A stretch of 64,000 bases of DNA. It comes from Atkinsonella hypoxylon. Its lineage: Eukaryota; Ascomycota; Sordariomycetes; Hypocreales; Clavicipitaceae. Shown piece by piece: positions 22,115 through 33,986 of this stretch (position 1 is the first letter of the stretch; the number at the start of each line of letters is the position of its first letter). Location of the stretch: positions 1 through 64,000 of the forward strand of contig JFHB01000036.1 of NCBI GenBank assembly GCA_000729835.1, in the 5' to 3' direction. The translations under genes and the position numbers were made by a program. The notes under the pieces are model-generated. The model made no database searches, was not told the origin of the DNA, and saw only the letters and a list, made by a program, of their open reading frames with translations.

Positions 22115-24277
22115 TCACCATCCACCTTTATTACCACCACCTCTCTCGCCGCCCCCTGCACCACCGCCAGAAACATCCTCAACTTTCCTCCCTCCCTTAA
22201 CAGGTTTCGACTGCGCGGCCTCATGCCGTTTCAGTTCATCCGGAACCTTGGAAATAGAGCTCTTGCTCAGCATCTGCCTCAAGTCATACAGCACATCTGC
22301 ATCCTCATTGCCCAAGAAGGTAATAGCGACACCGCTCTTCCCCGCACGACCCGTACGCCCAATACGATGGGTATAGCTCTCGATATTCGTAGCCATGTTG
22401 AAGTTGACGACGAGAGACACATCAGGGACGTCGATACCACGGCCCGCCAAGTCGGTTGCCACAAGAACTTGTGTTTGTCCGGAGCGAACGGACGCGAGAG
22501 CCGCCTCACGCTGCTCTTGTGTCTTGGAACCGTGCAGCGTGACAGTCGACCAGCCCATGGACCGGATGTCCCGCGCGACAGCATCGCAGTTCCTCTTGAT
22601 GTTGACGAAGACGATGATCGGGGGCGCAAAGTCGTTCTTGGACAGGATCTCCTGGAGTCTCTTCTTGCGCCGATCTTCGCCTGACACAAATTCGACGCGC
22701 TGCTCGACCGTGTCGACTGCTTCTCCTGCATTTCCTATTGTGACGGTGGCCGGACGGCGGAGGTACTTCTTGGCAATGCGCTCGACGAGAGGGGGCATGG
22801 TGGCTGTGTACATCATAGTCTGGCGGTACTTGTCTCTCCCGCCAAGGTGTCTCTTCATGAGCTGTGCGTTCTCCGCATCGTCTGTGTCGGGCTTCTCGTT
22901 GCTCACGGGGAGGGCGTCAAGGATCTTGTTGACCGAGTCTTCGAAGCCGAGGTCGATCATCCGATCTGCTTCGTCCATGATGATGTAGCAGCACTGAGAG
23001 AGCACGAGCAGCCGTCGCTCGATACAGTCTACAAGACGACCAGGGGTGGCAACAATGATTTCTGCGCCGTTTCTCAACGCAAAGGCTTGCTCTTCGAGCA
23101 AGTGTCCACCGACGATGCTCACGCAGCGGAATCCAAGTGGTTCGGCGAACTTCTTAGCTTCCGTCTCAATCTGCTGGACCAGTTCACGGGTGGGCGCGAG
23201 GATGAGCGCATAAGGGCCGTCGTTCTTGTTTACTTCGGTCAGAGGAGGGAGGTCGGATATGTAGACGAGAAGTGGGAGGAGGAAGGCTGCTGTCTTTCCG
23301 GAACCAGTGACAGCGACACCGATCAGGTCGCGCGCCTGCAAAGCAATAGGTATTGCTGCTCTCTGAATTGGCGTAGGCTCTTTGTAACCGACCTTGTCCA
23401 CAATAGTGAGCAGTCTTGACGGCATTCCCGACTCTTGCCAGTTGCGCATCGGATCTGGAATGGCACCACCTTTGGTAGATATACCGAAGTCCTCTTTGAA
23501 TATCCTCCAGTCTCGTTCGCGCATCTCCTCCAGCTTCTTCTCCGACCAGTGCCGGCCGAGGCCTGTTCTCTCAGCCCTCTCCTTGGCCTTGGCCCTCGCC
23601 CGATAAAAGTCCTCCATGATACCCTTTGCGCGCTCTTTCCCATTCTCAGGATCCCGCTCCTCGATTAACCTCGCGCGCTTCCGGGCGCGCCTCTCGGCTT
23701 CATCGTCAAACTCGCCGCCCACACCGGCGAGAGAGAATCCCCTGTTGACGCTCTGATTCGCATATATAGGGTCGTTGTCTCTAGATGTGTCGTCTTCAAG
23801 ATCCCACTCAAAATTGAACTTCTTTTCCGTCGTGCGCATGCGCTTCTTCTTAGCTGAGAAATTGGACTGCTCGTTCACTTGAGGTCCCAGGTATCGCGAC
23901 CGCAACAGCGAGGCCTCGATATCCTCCGCTGATTTCTTCGCACCGTTTGCTTTTTCGCTCTTCTTCTCACTCTTCGGTCGGTTCATGGATCGAGGTCCGG
24001 TGGGTATTTGCAGTAGCTGTCCCGGCCCATTGGCGTATCCATTCATGGCGGACGCTCCTTTGGCTGAAGCTCCATTGGACCGTGATTCCCATTTCTTCTC
24101 TTCTTCCCTTCGTTTTCTCGCCTCTTCTTCGGTTTTTCGTCTCTTTTCTTCTTCTTCTTGTTTGGCTTTTTCAGCAGCTAGGCGCTCGCGCTGAGCTTTG
24201 GGGATGAAGCGAGGCTTTGCGGCAGCAGCATCGGCTACTTTTTTCTGCCGCAGAATTTCCTCTATATCAAGAGGCAT
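22115..24277 (-). CDS. prp28: DEAD-box RNA helicase Prp28
   Basis: A single exon of 720 aa. Prp28 (human U5-100K) is the spliceosomal helicase that displaces U1 from the 5' splice site in exchange for U6. The N-terminus MPLDIEEILRQKKVADAAAAKPRFIPKAQRERLA, with long Lys/Glu/Arg coiled coil to about residue 65, is characteristic of this orthologue. The helicase core has the Q motif (EPTPIQRAAIPIALQARD), motif I (AVTGSGKT), Ia (APTRELVQQ), GG (IVGGH), Ib (TPGR), II (MDEADRMIDLGFED), III as TAT rather than SAT (MYTATMPP), IV (IIVFVNIKRNCD), V (ATDLAGRGIDVP) and VI (HRIGRTGRAGKSG). TAT in motif III is usual in Prp28. The C-terminus is Gly-rich (GGGAGGGERGGGNKGGW). It converges with valyl-tRNA synthetase (191 bp apart) and diverges from the mitoribosomal gene at 24587. 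Confidence 0.95.
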   Translation of the reverse strand: MPLDIEEILRQKKVADAAAAKPRFIPKAQRERLAAEKAKQEEEEKRRKTEEEARKRREEEKKWESRSNGASAKGASAMNGYANGPGQLLQIPTGPRSMNRPKSEKKSEKANGAKKSAEDIEASLLRSRYLGPQVNEQSNFSAKKKRMRTTEKKFNFEWDLEDDTSRDNDPIYANQSVNRGFSLAGVGGEFDDEAERRARKRARLIEERDPENGKERAKGIMEDFYRARAKAKERAERTGLGRHWSEKKLEEMRERDWRIFKEDFGISTKGGAIPDPMRNWQESGMPSRLLTIVDKVGYKEPTPIQRAAIPIALQARDLIGVAVTGSGKTAAFLLPLLVYISDLPPLTEVNKNDGPYALILAPTRELVQQIETEAKKFAEPLGFRCVSIVGGHLLEEQAFALRNGAEIIVATPGRLVDCIERRLLVLSQCCYIIMDEADRMIDLGFEDSVNKILDALPVSNEKPDTDDAENAQLMKRHLGGRDKYRQTMMYTATMPPLVERIAKKYLRRPATVTIGNAGEAVDTVEQRVEFVSGEDRRKKRLQEILSKNDFAPPIIVFVNIKRNCDAVARDIRSMGWSTVTLHGSKTQEQREAALASVRSGQTQVLVATDLAGRGIDVPDVSLVVNFNMATNIESYTHRIGRTGRAGKSGVAITFLGNEDADVLYDLRQMLSKSSISKVPDELKRHEAAQSKPVKGGRKVEDVSGGGAGGGERGGGNKGGW

Positions 24278-24586
24278 GTCTTTGTTGTCGCGAAATGTGT
24301 ATCTTCATTCACCATGGATAGTATGAAGGAGGCAAATGGAAGAGTTATTGCGAGCAGATCCATTGAACGCAGTGGGAACTTTCTATGTTAGAGCAAGTAG
24401 CCAACCAATCAATTCGCGCGACAGCCCCCAGACCAGGTAGCTGCAGGGGAGTCCGCCCAAAGTTGTGCCGCAGCCTCGACATATTCTCGACGACAACCGA
24501 ACAGGCAGTGCATCACGAACCCAATTAATCCGCAATTTCCTTACCACATCTCGCCGACAGGCGGTATCCAGAATCGGCTGGGCGCC
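24278..24586. promoter_or_regulatory. divergent promoter prp28 / mL59 gene
   Basis: A 309-bp gap between two start codons on opposite strands. It presumably holds both promoters; no TATA box is obvious. Confidence 0.45.
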
Positions 24587-25218
24587 ATGGCCTCAGCTTC
24601 AAAATATGTCCAGCTGGCCAAAACACTGCCAGAGCCGCTGCAGCGATTCTTCGCCCGATGGCCTCCGGCAGCTCTTCAGCCTGTCGGTGCTGCACCGACC
24701 CTTTCCCAAGAGGCACGACCAGATCCGTTCCGAGCATACAAACATCCCATCACGGGCAAGTGGCAGAATCCTGTGTATTCAGTCCGAAGACAAGCGCAAC
24801 TGGTCCAAATGGCGCGCGAGCATGGCGTTGAAGCGCTCCTTCCTGAAACCCCCAAGGGAACCCAATACCGCCTTGCCTACCGCGTAGAGCATGGTTTGAG
24901 AGTGAAGGGTACTGGTGTAGGACAAACTGTCAAGGGTCACATTCATGAGCGACACATGATTGCAAAGTACGTCAAGTGCCCTCTTTCTGGCACGCTCGTG
25001 CAAGGTATCCTTCTATATATACCAACCCAAACTAACCAATATTTGTGCCCAGGATGGAGCAAAGAAGGAAAGCTATGTTAGAGATGCCAAAACTAATCAA
25101 GGCTTGGAAGAGAGTAAGTTTTCGGAGCCTATTTCGACGTAACAAGGAAGGGAATTCAAGAGTTACTGACAAATCAAATTAGGTTGGGAAGAGAAACTGG
25201 ACCAAATGGCCGAAATAA
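24587..25218 (+). CDS. mrpl25: mitochondrial large ribosomal subunit protein mL59 (MrpL25-like)
   Basis: Three exons (24587-24966, 25053-25113, 25183-25218) give 158 aa. Introns are GTACGT...CCAG (86 bp) and GTAAGT...TTAG (69 bp). The protein is small and basic. KYVQLAKTLPEPLQRFFARWPP at the N-terminus, NPVYSVRRQAQLVQMAREHGVEALLPETPKGT in the middle and LIKAWKRVGKRNWTKWPK at the C-terminus follow the fungal mL59 pattern. mL59 is a fungus-type component of the mitochondrial 54S subunit. Exon 3 encodes only the last 11 residues and would be missed in simple models; reading through the second intron gives a stop soon after. Confidence 0.82.
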
Positions 25219-25609
25219 ATGATTTCGCACACGTTGGAAAGTTTACTTTGCACCATATGGCGTCAAAGGGGGAGCCATGTATATTCCATGTATTTCTATG
25301 TAGCACTAGAAAACAAAAAACACTGTGTTCATAATTTCCAAATACTTTTGCCTCGTGATGTAGCCCTATTCCACGAAGCTGTCCGCTCAATGTAGTCTAA
25401 AATATAGCCCATGATGCAATCCATCATGTGATCATCGTTTATCGCCTCCTTATACTTCCGATGTTAGCAACGGTGAACCTGACAGCTTCCTTCATCTAGT
25501 CACGTGATGTCGATTTGGAATTCTCGAACCTCCCCATATCGTCATTTCCTATTCACCCTCCAGGCCGCGTCCAGTCGTGCTTACGAGTTACCTTAGCCTC
25601 CTATGTGTC

Positions 25610-26173
25610 ATGGGGGTTATGAATCCCACACACTACGATATTCTCGGTCTTGCGCCTTCAATTCTCGATGACTCGCACCAAGACCCTTCCACACTCCTAA
25701 AGAAGGCGTATCGCAGAGCCCTCCTACGCTACCATCCAGACAAAACTGCTTCACGACCTTCCTTAACATTTCCCAAATTCTCAAATTCAATATCCAGCTC
25801 CAACCTATATACTGTTGATCAAATATCTACTGCTTTCGCGGTGCTTTCGTCAACGAGTCAACGCAAAGACTATGATGCAGCTCTACAGCAATCACAGGCA
25901 TTAAGTGGTCCTTTGGCATCAAAATTTCAAACAGGGGTTGAGAACGTGGATCTTGATGATCTTTCTTTTGATGAGGTAACCGAACGGTGGCATAGATCTT
26001 GTCGGTGTGGGAACGATAGGGGCTACATGTTTGGTGAGGACGACTTGGTAGAGGCTCAGGATGAGGGAGTGCTGTTAGTGGGATGTCAGGACTGTAGTCT
26101 TTGGCTACGAGTTCACTTTGCTGTTGTAGATGAATTAAATCCGTCAAAAGAAGGTCCAATGGACAAGAGTTGA
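25610..26173 (+). CDS. dph4: diphthamide biosynthesis protein 4 (J-domain, CSL zinc finger)
   Basis: A single exon of 187 aa from ATG 25610; the frame is open upstream but only from a non-ATG codon. The J domain occupies about residues 5-85, with the HPD motif in ALLRYHPDKTA and STSQRKDYDAAL at its end. The C-terminal CSL-type zinc-binding domain has CRCGNDRGYMFGEDDL and the CQDCSLWLRVHF pair, giving the four Cys ligands. This pairing of domains is diagnostic of Dph4/DNAJC24. It donates electrons or iron to the Dph1-Dph2 radical enzyme in the first step of making diphthamide on elongation factor 2. The insert between HPD and the end of the J domain is Ser-rich (FPKFSNSISSSN). Confidence 0.9.
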   Translation: MGVMNPTHYDILGLAPSILDDSHQDPSTLLKKAYRRALLRYHPDKTASRPSLTFPKFSNSISSSNLYTVDQISTAFAVLSSTSQRKDYDAALQQSQALSGPLASKFQTGVENVDLDDLSFDEVTERWHRSCRCGNDRGYMFGEDDLVEAQDEGVLLVGCQDCSLWLRVHFAVVDELNPSKEGPMDKS

Positions 26174-26564
26174 CGAAAAGTATCACAAGAAATCGTGGTT
26201 TGGTGAAACTGGCGTCCTAGTGCGAGGAACTGCCCAACGAACATATATGAATCAACCTGGTCCACGGTTGAAAGCAACTTTAGTATTTTTTATTTGCCAG
26301 ACGGTCTCACGAATTAGAGTCTAAAAGCAGAACTTCCAAAACAAATGCTCTCTCTTAGGATCATGTGCCAATCCGTAGGACAATAGAGCAGAAATCGATG
26401 TCTCCATCCGTTGTATACGCGCATTTACCTAAAAGATGCCGAAGCACTTGATCAAAATAAAAACACAAGTCTTCCATCCACTCCATAGACACCAACCCGC
26501 CCGATACCATTGTGGTCAAAGCATATATCTTGGCAGCATAATATTCTTATTTTTTTTCTTCCTT
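26174..26564. other. intergenic, convergent dph4 / 14-3-3
   Basis: 391 bp of 3' flanks. It contains a T-rich tract near 26549-26567 just beyond the 14-3-3 stop, consistent with its terminator and poly(A) region on the minus strand. No gene is seen. Confidence 0.45.
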
Positions 26565-27671
<1,107 letters not shown>

Positions 27672-30255
27672 TTTGGCGGTGGTTTGGACTGGTGAGAGAA
27701 ATGTGATATGTTAGCGCGAGCTTCATGTGGGAGCAGTTCGAAAGGGACATTGGCGTCTTGGCTTGAGGTGGTCTCGTAAGACCAGTGTCCAAGCCTGCAC
27801 GACTTTGGGCAGGGAAAGCGGTCAGAAGTCTGAATCTGGCCGCAACCTGCAAGTCCTACGCGTCGCGGAGACAGGGCCAATCTGCAGAGCCCCCATAAAA
27901 CGTGCGGGAACTTCAAGACAACGAGGCAAGGGAAATCGAGTACGGCTTCGCATCTCCGCTTCCATCAGCCTTTCTCTTCGTGGTGGGGTTGTCACCAGCT
28001 GAATTCGAAGCCCTCAAGAGATGTGTCTGCGTCACCGATCGAGCAATCCAGACCTCTGCAAATGTTCCAAATCTGTCTATCCGTAATGTCGTTGCAGTGC
28101 TAGCAATAGTGTTTGGCCACCTCACAACCCCGGTAGACAGTGTCGCCTCGTGAGCTTCCTCGCCCAGACCAGGTGGGAGGAGACACCATGACGACAGCGG
28201 GAGGGAGGGGTGCGACGGCAATGGAGCAACAAAAGCAGCGAGCAATGACAGCAGGATGACGGGAACTGGACAAAACACATACCAAGTGAGGATTGGGGTT
28301 GGTGTTGAGGAGAAATAAAGTGAGGCGGAGCTGGAGGGACTGGTTCTGTTGACAACGGATGCGATGGCGCAAAGGACAGTTGTGGTAGTCTGTTTGTTGG
28401 GAGGTTTGAATTTGAGGCTGATGAGCGAAAAGCGTGGTATAGGATGGAAGTGGTGAAGGGGCTCGGGACGGCGGCCGGAAACAGGCAGTCAGGGCAGCCA
28501 GTACCAGTCAACAGGACAACACGCTGTCGTGAGCGGTACAGCACAGCAGACACCACGACGGCGAACGACGGTGCTTAACCCACGGCCAATCGTCTTCTGG
28601 ACATTGTCCGCTTCCCTGTCTCCGCCATTCCGTTAAGTACCTAGGTACCTACCCAGGTACGTATCAAGGTAGGTACTCAGCTACCTACCCTCCCGCGTCA
28701 CCCCACAAGGCCTGGATACATACCTTAGGTGCCTAGGTACCTAAGGTAGGTAAATTCTCAAGCAACAAGCCTTCCGGAAGCTCTTCGATAGCTCTTTACA
28801 GGCACCTCAAGAATAAACACCGAGCTCATCATCTCTAATACAAGCTCTTTGAAGGCGGTCATTTTCATGGATCTCTTTTCAAGAACCGGCTTGGTTTGCG
28901 AGGCTACGTGCCCACTTTGGAGCCCAGGTACCTAGATACCTACCCAATGTACCTGTGTACCCATCCTCGCTGGTGGCGTTTTAACTGATTGGTTCTGCAA
29001 ACTTTGTACAGGGGCTATGCCGTCAGTAAATTGTCACCTGCATCCCGCAACTGCAATAGCCTCGTCCGCTGTTAGCGCTGTGTCGACTCCGCCCTGAGGC
29101 TACCAGACCTCTTTGACTGGTAATCTCAAGCCTGTTCCACTGTAATTTTAGGTGTACGGTACAGCAGCATTTGCCTCTCATCGCGTACCATCTACTCATA
29201 GTGCTACGCAGATACGCCTGTCAGCCCCAGACAGAGCAATTATTGGACAAGTACTTTCTACCTTTCAATGACATCATGTAATTCGTTCCACTCGCGCCAT
29301 GTAAACGTTGTGTCCACTCAGCAGTTGCACTGCTAGCACCTAGCTGAGAATAACATATTCACGATGTGCGATATCTGTGATAAGGAGATAGCTCCCACCA
29401 TGGCACCTTCACGTCTTGGTGCAATCTGTTTAACTGATACTAGCCAAACCCGGGACACATCTAGTCGTCAGTGACGCGGTTGTTGATTCCACAGCCCCAA
29501 CAAAGGATAAATCAGTAGTTGCCGGCGGCCATTTCACTCCAGATAGGACTTTTGAGTCGGTAATACAACCGGGACGGCTCATGATATGAGGCGGTCCATG
29601 CCGTTAAGACGATGTAGCATATTGACTTCACAAAGAAGAACCGGATTCATTACTCGAATCTGCAACAGGCTAACTAATGCGCATAATTTTCCGTAAACAT
29701 GAAGCACATAACAATCAATGTCGCAGTACACGAAAGGAAATTTTCGCCACCAACGGTCGATGACAGAGAAACAACCCAGAGCTATTATCGCCAATTCGCG
29801 AAGCTGACTATTAATAATTACAGCAGCAGCACCAATAATCACACGTATTACGGAGAGTCAAGTCAAAAGTCCTGCCGGTGGGGAGGTCTGCCTAAAGCGG
29901 TCTAGTGCAGCAAAAAATATCCAAAATAAACTACAATAACGCAGCTAAAAGTATAAAAAGCACTAATATAAATTATTTATAAAAATTAAACCTTTATTTA
30001 ATAGCTCTATTCCGTATTCTGGCAGCCAATGATGGAGTCACTCGCAGAGCTCCGAGTCAGTTAGATCGACCCACATAAACCACACAAACAGGTCTGGTCT
30101 GGTCAGGCCACTACCAAGCCCCAACAGCCAGCTCCCCGTAGCTGCCTCAGAACGGCCTATTGCCCGCACGTCATATGGCATACAAACATCCGACCACATC
30201 ACAACTTCTTTCCCTCCCTCTCCTCTAAACACACCTGACATCACAATTGCCTGCC
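27672..30255. other. 2.6-kb gene-poor spacer upstream of 14-3-3 and the ATPase inhibitor
   Basis: No supported gene. The 14-3-3-proximal kilobase (to about 28600) is GC-balanced and pyrimidine-rich on the minus strand, fitting a long promoter or leader. From 28633 to 28965 there are dense CCTAGGTACC/TACCTAGG-type motifs. From about 29920 to 30010 the DNA is very AT-rich, with A-runs and short TATAAA stretches, possibly repeat debris. Confidence 0.5.
28633..28965. repeat. cluster of degenerate TACCTAGGTACCT motifs
   Basis: Overlapping copies of CCTAGGTACC, CCTACCCAGGTAC, CCTTAGGTGCC and CCTAAGGTAGG occur on both strands at 28637-28690, 28721-28752 and 28926-28962. They are short palindrome-like blocks rather than one clean tandem array. 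Similar blocks occur at 12014-12068 and 45629-45646. Confidence 0.6.
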
Positions 30256-30745
30256 ATGCTCCGCACAACATTCATCAAGACGGCTTCTTTCCGTCCCCTC
30301 CGAGCTGCCTTCACTACCACTTCTCGCGCTATGGCTGGAGGTGATACCGGTGCTCCTCCCAAGACTGGCGGCCAAGGGTGAGTGGGTTTTTTTTTTCTCT
30401 TCTAGAGTTCGATGACCCCGAAGCATCAGGAAATTGTTCCAAGAACTTCTCATCAATTGATACACGTTCAGCGGCTGACCTATATTGCTGCGACGCAGTG
30501 ACGCCTTTCAGCGCCGTGAGCGCGCCAGCGAGGACTACGCTATCCGCCAGCGCGAGAAGGAGAAGCTTCTGGAGCTCAAGAGGAAGCTTACTGAGCAGCA
30601 GCAGCACCTTCAGCGTCTCAGTGATCACATGTGAGGACTACTTTCATAATCGCTCGGTGGAGGCCTAAGCCTAAGTCCACATATGCTGACGCTTTACCTC
30701 CGCAGTGAGGAGATCACCAAGGACCAAGGTGGTGAGAAGAATTAA
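30256..30745 (+). CDS. inh1: mitochondrial F1F0-ATPase inhibitor (IF1)
   Basis: Three exons (30256-30377, 30499-30630, 30706-30745) give 97 aa. The N-terminus MLRTTFIKTASFRPLRAAFTTTSRAMAGG is a mitochondrial presequence. The mature part has the IF1 signature DAFQRRERASEDYAIRQREKEKLLELKRKL, the minimal inhibitory helix that inserts between alpha and beta subunits of F1. It continues as coiled coil (LTEQQQHLQRLSDHIEEITKD). IF1 blocks ATP hydrolysis by the synthase when the membrane potential collapses. Length and layout match fungal homologues. Both introns split codons after two bases. Confidence 0.93.
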
Positions 30746-31094
30746 ATCTAGTTGTCGACAGCCTGAGGCGCAGGGCCAGAAGCTCCAAACGTGACAGCGT
30801 CAACCCATGGCATGGAAACCTGAAATTGACAGTCCAGGAAAGAAAAAAGATTTCAAGCGAGAACCGTGGAATGAATACTCCATCATAACCAAACCTGGGA
30901 GTCATGATTCGCAACCATCTTAAGCTAGTGTACAAATATCTACTCATTTTACATTTAGAGTATAGAAATCAAATTCCAGTGATGTTCTCGCATTGTCTCA
31001 CTCGACCGAAAATATGTCAGCCTTCTTAAACATATATCCCAATGGCATGCCCAAAAGAGAGAATGGCCCCGTCTGATTAATACCGCTCACGCGA
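30746..31094. other. intergenic, convergent inh1 / nsp1
   Basis: 349 bp of 3' flanking DNA, AT-rich around 30925-30975. No gene is seen. Confidence 0.5.
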
Positions 31095-33259
31095 TCATCG
31101 TCGACCATAGTATGAGCGGTAGAAGCCCTCGGCGGCATCACTCTCTGGTCCGGCATAGTGACTGCCGAGTGAGCCGCTAGACTTCTGCGCAGCGCTCACC
31201 TTGGCTTGCAATGCCGACGCGTTCACGTCGATCCATTGTAACTGAGTAAGATGGTTGTTGAGGACTCGGACGATTTGGCTCAACTGTCATACACATGTTA
31301 GCATGTACGTACTAGGAAACCAAATACTCCTCCAATACGCATTGACCAACTTACAGGGTCTTCAGCCTTGGCTCCCTTGCTTAAGGTTCCAGATATATCA
31401 TTTATCTCCTTGACCATCTTGGAAAGATCCCGGGACTTTTCGTCCAATTGTTGCGTCAACTTTTCGGCAAGCTTATATGTGCGCTCACGTTCCTGGTCCG
31501 GGCCTGCTAATTGCTCTCCTGGGCCAATTTGTTTCGCAAACATGTCTTGAACTTCTGATTCATAGCGGTTCAACCAAGCCTCGAGCTCCTCTTGTTGACT
31601 CTCTACAGCAGCAAGTTGGCGTTCAATCTCGTGGCTGGCTCGTTCAGCTTCAAATGTGTCAAGATACAGTTTCTGGATCTTCTCTCCATTATCGACCAAG
31701 CTGCGGTCCCAGCTAGACACCACAGTAGCTTGCTCCTTGAACTCTTTTTGATATTTGGTCAGATCAGACGCCCATCTCGTGACAATATCCTCCATGGTTT
31801 TGTTCTTAAGCCTGGCCATTTGAGATGTAGGCCCTGTTGTGGATGCCCCAAGAGCACCAGAAGCCCCGCTTTGAGTAGCAGGCTTCGGTTCTTCTTTGCC
31901 CTGGTTCCCATCCTTGTTTACTGTGTCCGTGGCCGCTTTGGCACCGAAGAGTGCCCCCGCTGCAGAGGTCGACGCCACAGATGCTGCAGGCTGAGTTGAC
32001 GCCGCGGCAGCACCACCGAAGAGGGACGAAGCCGGCTTTGGTGAACTGGTTCCAGCAGCGGACGACTGACTAGTTTCGCCGAAGAGACGACTGGTGGCAG
32101 ACGTGGTGGAAGGAGCTGCTGTCGACGGTGTTGATGCAGCGGTCTTGTTACCAAACAAGCCACCGGAGGTGCTCGTTGCTGCTGTGGATGGAGCAGCGGT
32201 GGCAGACTTGGCACCTCCACCGAATAGACCTCCGTTGGTTGTCGTGGGAGCCGGCGTCATGGACCCGAATGTGCTGCTAGCTGTAGGCTTCGCACCGAAT
32301 AATAAGCCACTAGAGCCCGAGGTAGTCGTAGTGGCACCAGTTGCTGCCGTCGTGGATGATGTGGTAGTAGCAACTGAACCGCCAAACAAACCAGCTGCGG
32401 AGGAACCAGAACCTGCTGAGGCGCCTGAATTAGTGGCCTTGGCTGTTGCTTCCCCAAAGAGTCGACCCGCAGAGGTCCCAGATGTCGAGCTAAGTTTGGA
32501 TGAATCAGCTGGAGGAGCTCCCGCAGGCGTTGTAGATGGCAGTGAGAAGAAAGGTTTGGCTGGAGTAGCTGTAGGAGCGGTGGCAGGAGCTGCGCTTTGT
32601 GCCGTTGTGGTTGGTGTTGTGCTGGCCTTGTTTCCGAAGAAAGGGTTTCCAGAATTTGTGAAGAGACCAGACAATGGCGCAGTAGTTGTCGTTGTATTCT
32701 GTGACTGAGAGGCGCCGCTCTGAGCACCGAAGGGTGAAGTATTAGACGACGATGCAGCACCTCCAAAGAGACCGCCAGAAACTGGTCTGGCACCTGCAGA
32801 TGTCCCGCTGCCAAACAAAGCACTTGATGCAGGAGCCGCGGTGGATGAACTACTGGTGGCCCCAAAAAGTCCACTAGAGGAAGGATCTACTAATGTCGAC
32901 GCAGTCGAAGTAGTATTGCTCCCAAAAAGGCCTCCTGAGGATGGTGTCATCGAGGCTCCTCCGAATAGTCCACCACCGGAAGTAGGAGTAGAGGTTGTGT
33001 TCGCAGACGAGCCATCTTCACCAAATTTATTGCCTGCTGATTCCTGCGTATCGCCAGTAGGTTTCTGGCCACCAAAGAGGGAACCGCTATTACTTGACGG
33101 TATTGTGTTTTTGTCAGAGCTGCCGTGTACTGCACCAAAGGAAAAAGTGGGAGCGGTTCCAGAGCCGCCGCCGAAGAGACCGCCCGAAGCTGGCGCTGTA
33201 GTCGTCGCATTCTTTGAGGGCGCGCTCGACGAGCTAGAAGATCCAAAATTGAATGCCAT
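31095..33259 (-). CDS. nsp1: nucleoporin Nsp1 (Nup62-type FG nucleoporin)
   Basis: Two exons on the minus strand (33259-31355 and 31283-31095) give 697 aa. About residues 1-470 are Ser/Thr/Ala-rich low-complexity sequence with many GLFG and FG repeats (SGGLFGG, LFGAKP, RLFGE), which form the permeability barrier of the nuclear pore. The C-terminal domain begins MARLKNKTMEDIVTRWASDLTKYQKEF and continues as heptad coiled coil (QLAAVESQQEELEAWLNRYE). This is the Nsp1/Nup62 C-domain that trimerises with Nup57 and Nup49 in the central channel and pairs with Nup82. Exon 2 encodes the final helix (LSQIVRVLNNHLTQLQWIDVNA). A long ORF on the opposite strand (32094-32708) only mirrors the low-complexity repeats. 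Confidence 0.95.
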
Positions 33260-33986
33260 GGCGCCTTGACGACAGGAATCGGGCTGTTGTTTCTGATCGT
33301 GACCTGTAGTGGAGAGAGTGGGAAGCAGAAGGGAGTCTGGTTATGCTTTCGAAAGAAGTCGTCAATGGAGCATCCCTGGTATTAGACAAAAAGAGATATG
33401 CCTTTAAAATGGTAGAGCCAGTCTGAGATAGAGGCTGATGTGGTTGAGGTTTAACCCTCGAAGTTAGGAAAAGCTTGTGCGAGACGGTTGGCGGTTGAGG
33501 AGCTTTTTTTTTAATGGTGACGGCTCTACGGCTCCACGCGCCAGCATGGGCTGGCCTTGGGCGCGCGCACGCGGTGGACAAATTAACCGGGACATCGTAT
33601 GTGCTGTTCACTGGCGCTCTCTCTAGAGCTAGGGGGGCGGCAACAAGGTACGTGCCCATAGGTAATGAGCCCCACGTGATGGGTCTTTGCCTCAACTCCC
33701 GTCTTCATCTCAGTATCACTATTAACTTGAAGCCTATTGCCAAGCCAAGCGATAAGACGACAATTGCAAGATTATATCTCCCGAGTACATTAACGAAATC
33801 TCCCATATTGCGACATTCGGAGCGGAGTGTGACAGGTTCCAGGCCCGAAGCGAACGCCGCAAGATACCAACTATACCAGCTGGAACCTATATAACCTCCT
33901 TCTCACGGTGTTTCAAGACCAGCTATATATTGCGGTAGTTCAACTCTTTTCGACAAAACGATTGAAGAACGACTAAAATTATTGCA
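33260..33986. promoter_or_regulatory. divergent promoter nsp1 / Laa2-like
   Basis: A 727-bp gap between start codons on opposite strands, with a pyrimidine/purine-skewed tract near 33500-33515. No gene is supported. Confidence 0.4.

Noticed and set aside
22088..22684. 198-aa ORF opposite prp28
   Set aside because: Shadow of the helicase coding sequence on the other strand.
29920..30010. Second MITE in the AT-rich patch upstream of inh1
   Set aside because: AT-rich with A-runs but I found no terminal inverted repeats or target duplication.
32094..32708. 204-aa ORF antisense to nsp1
   Set aside because: Its Ala/Val/Pro-rich composition mirrors the FG-repeat codons on the other strand; no independent evidence.
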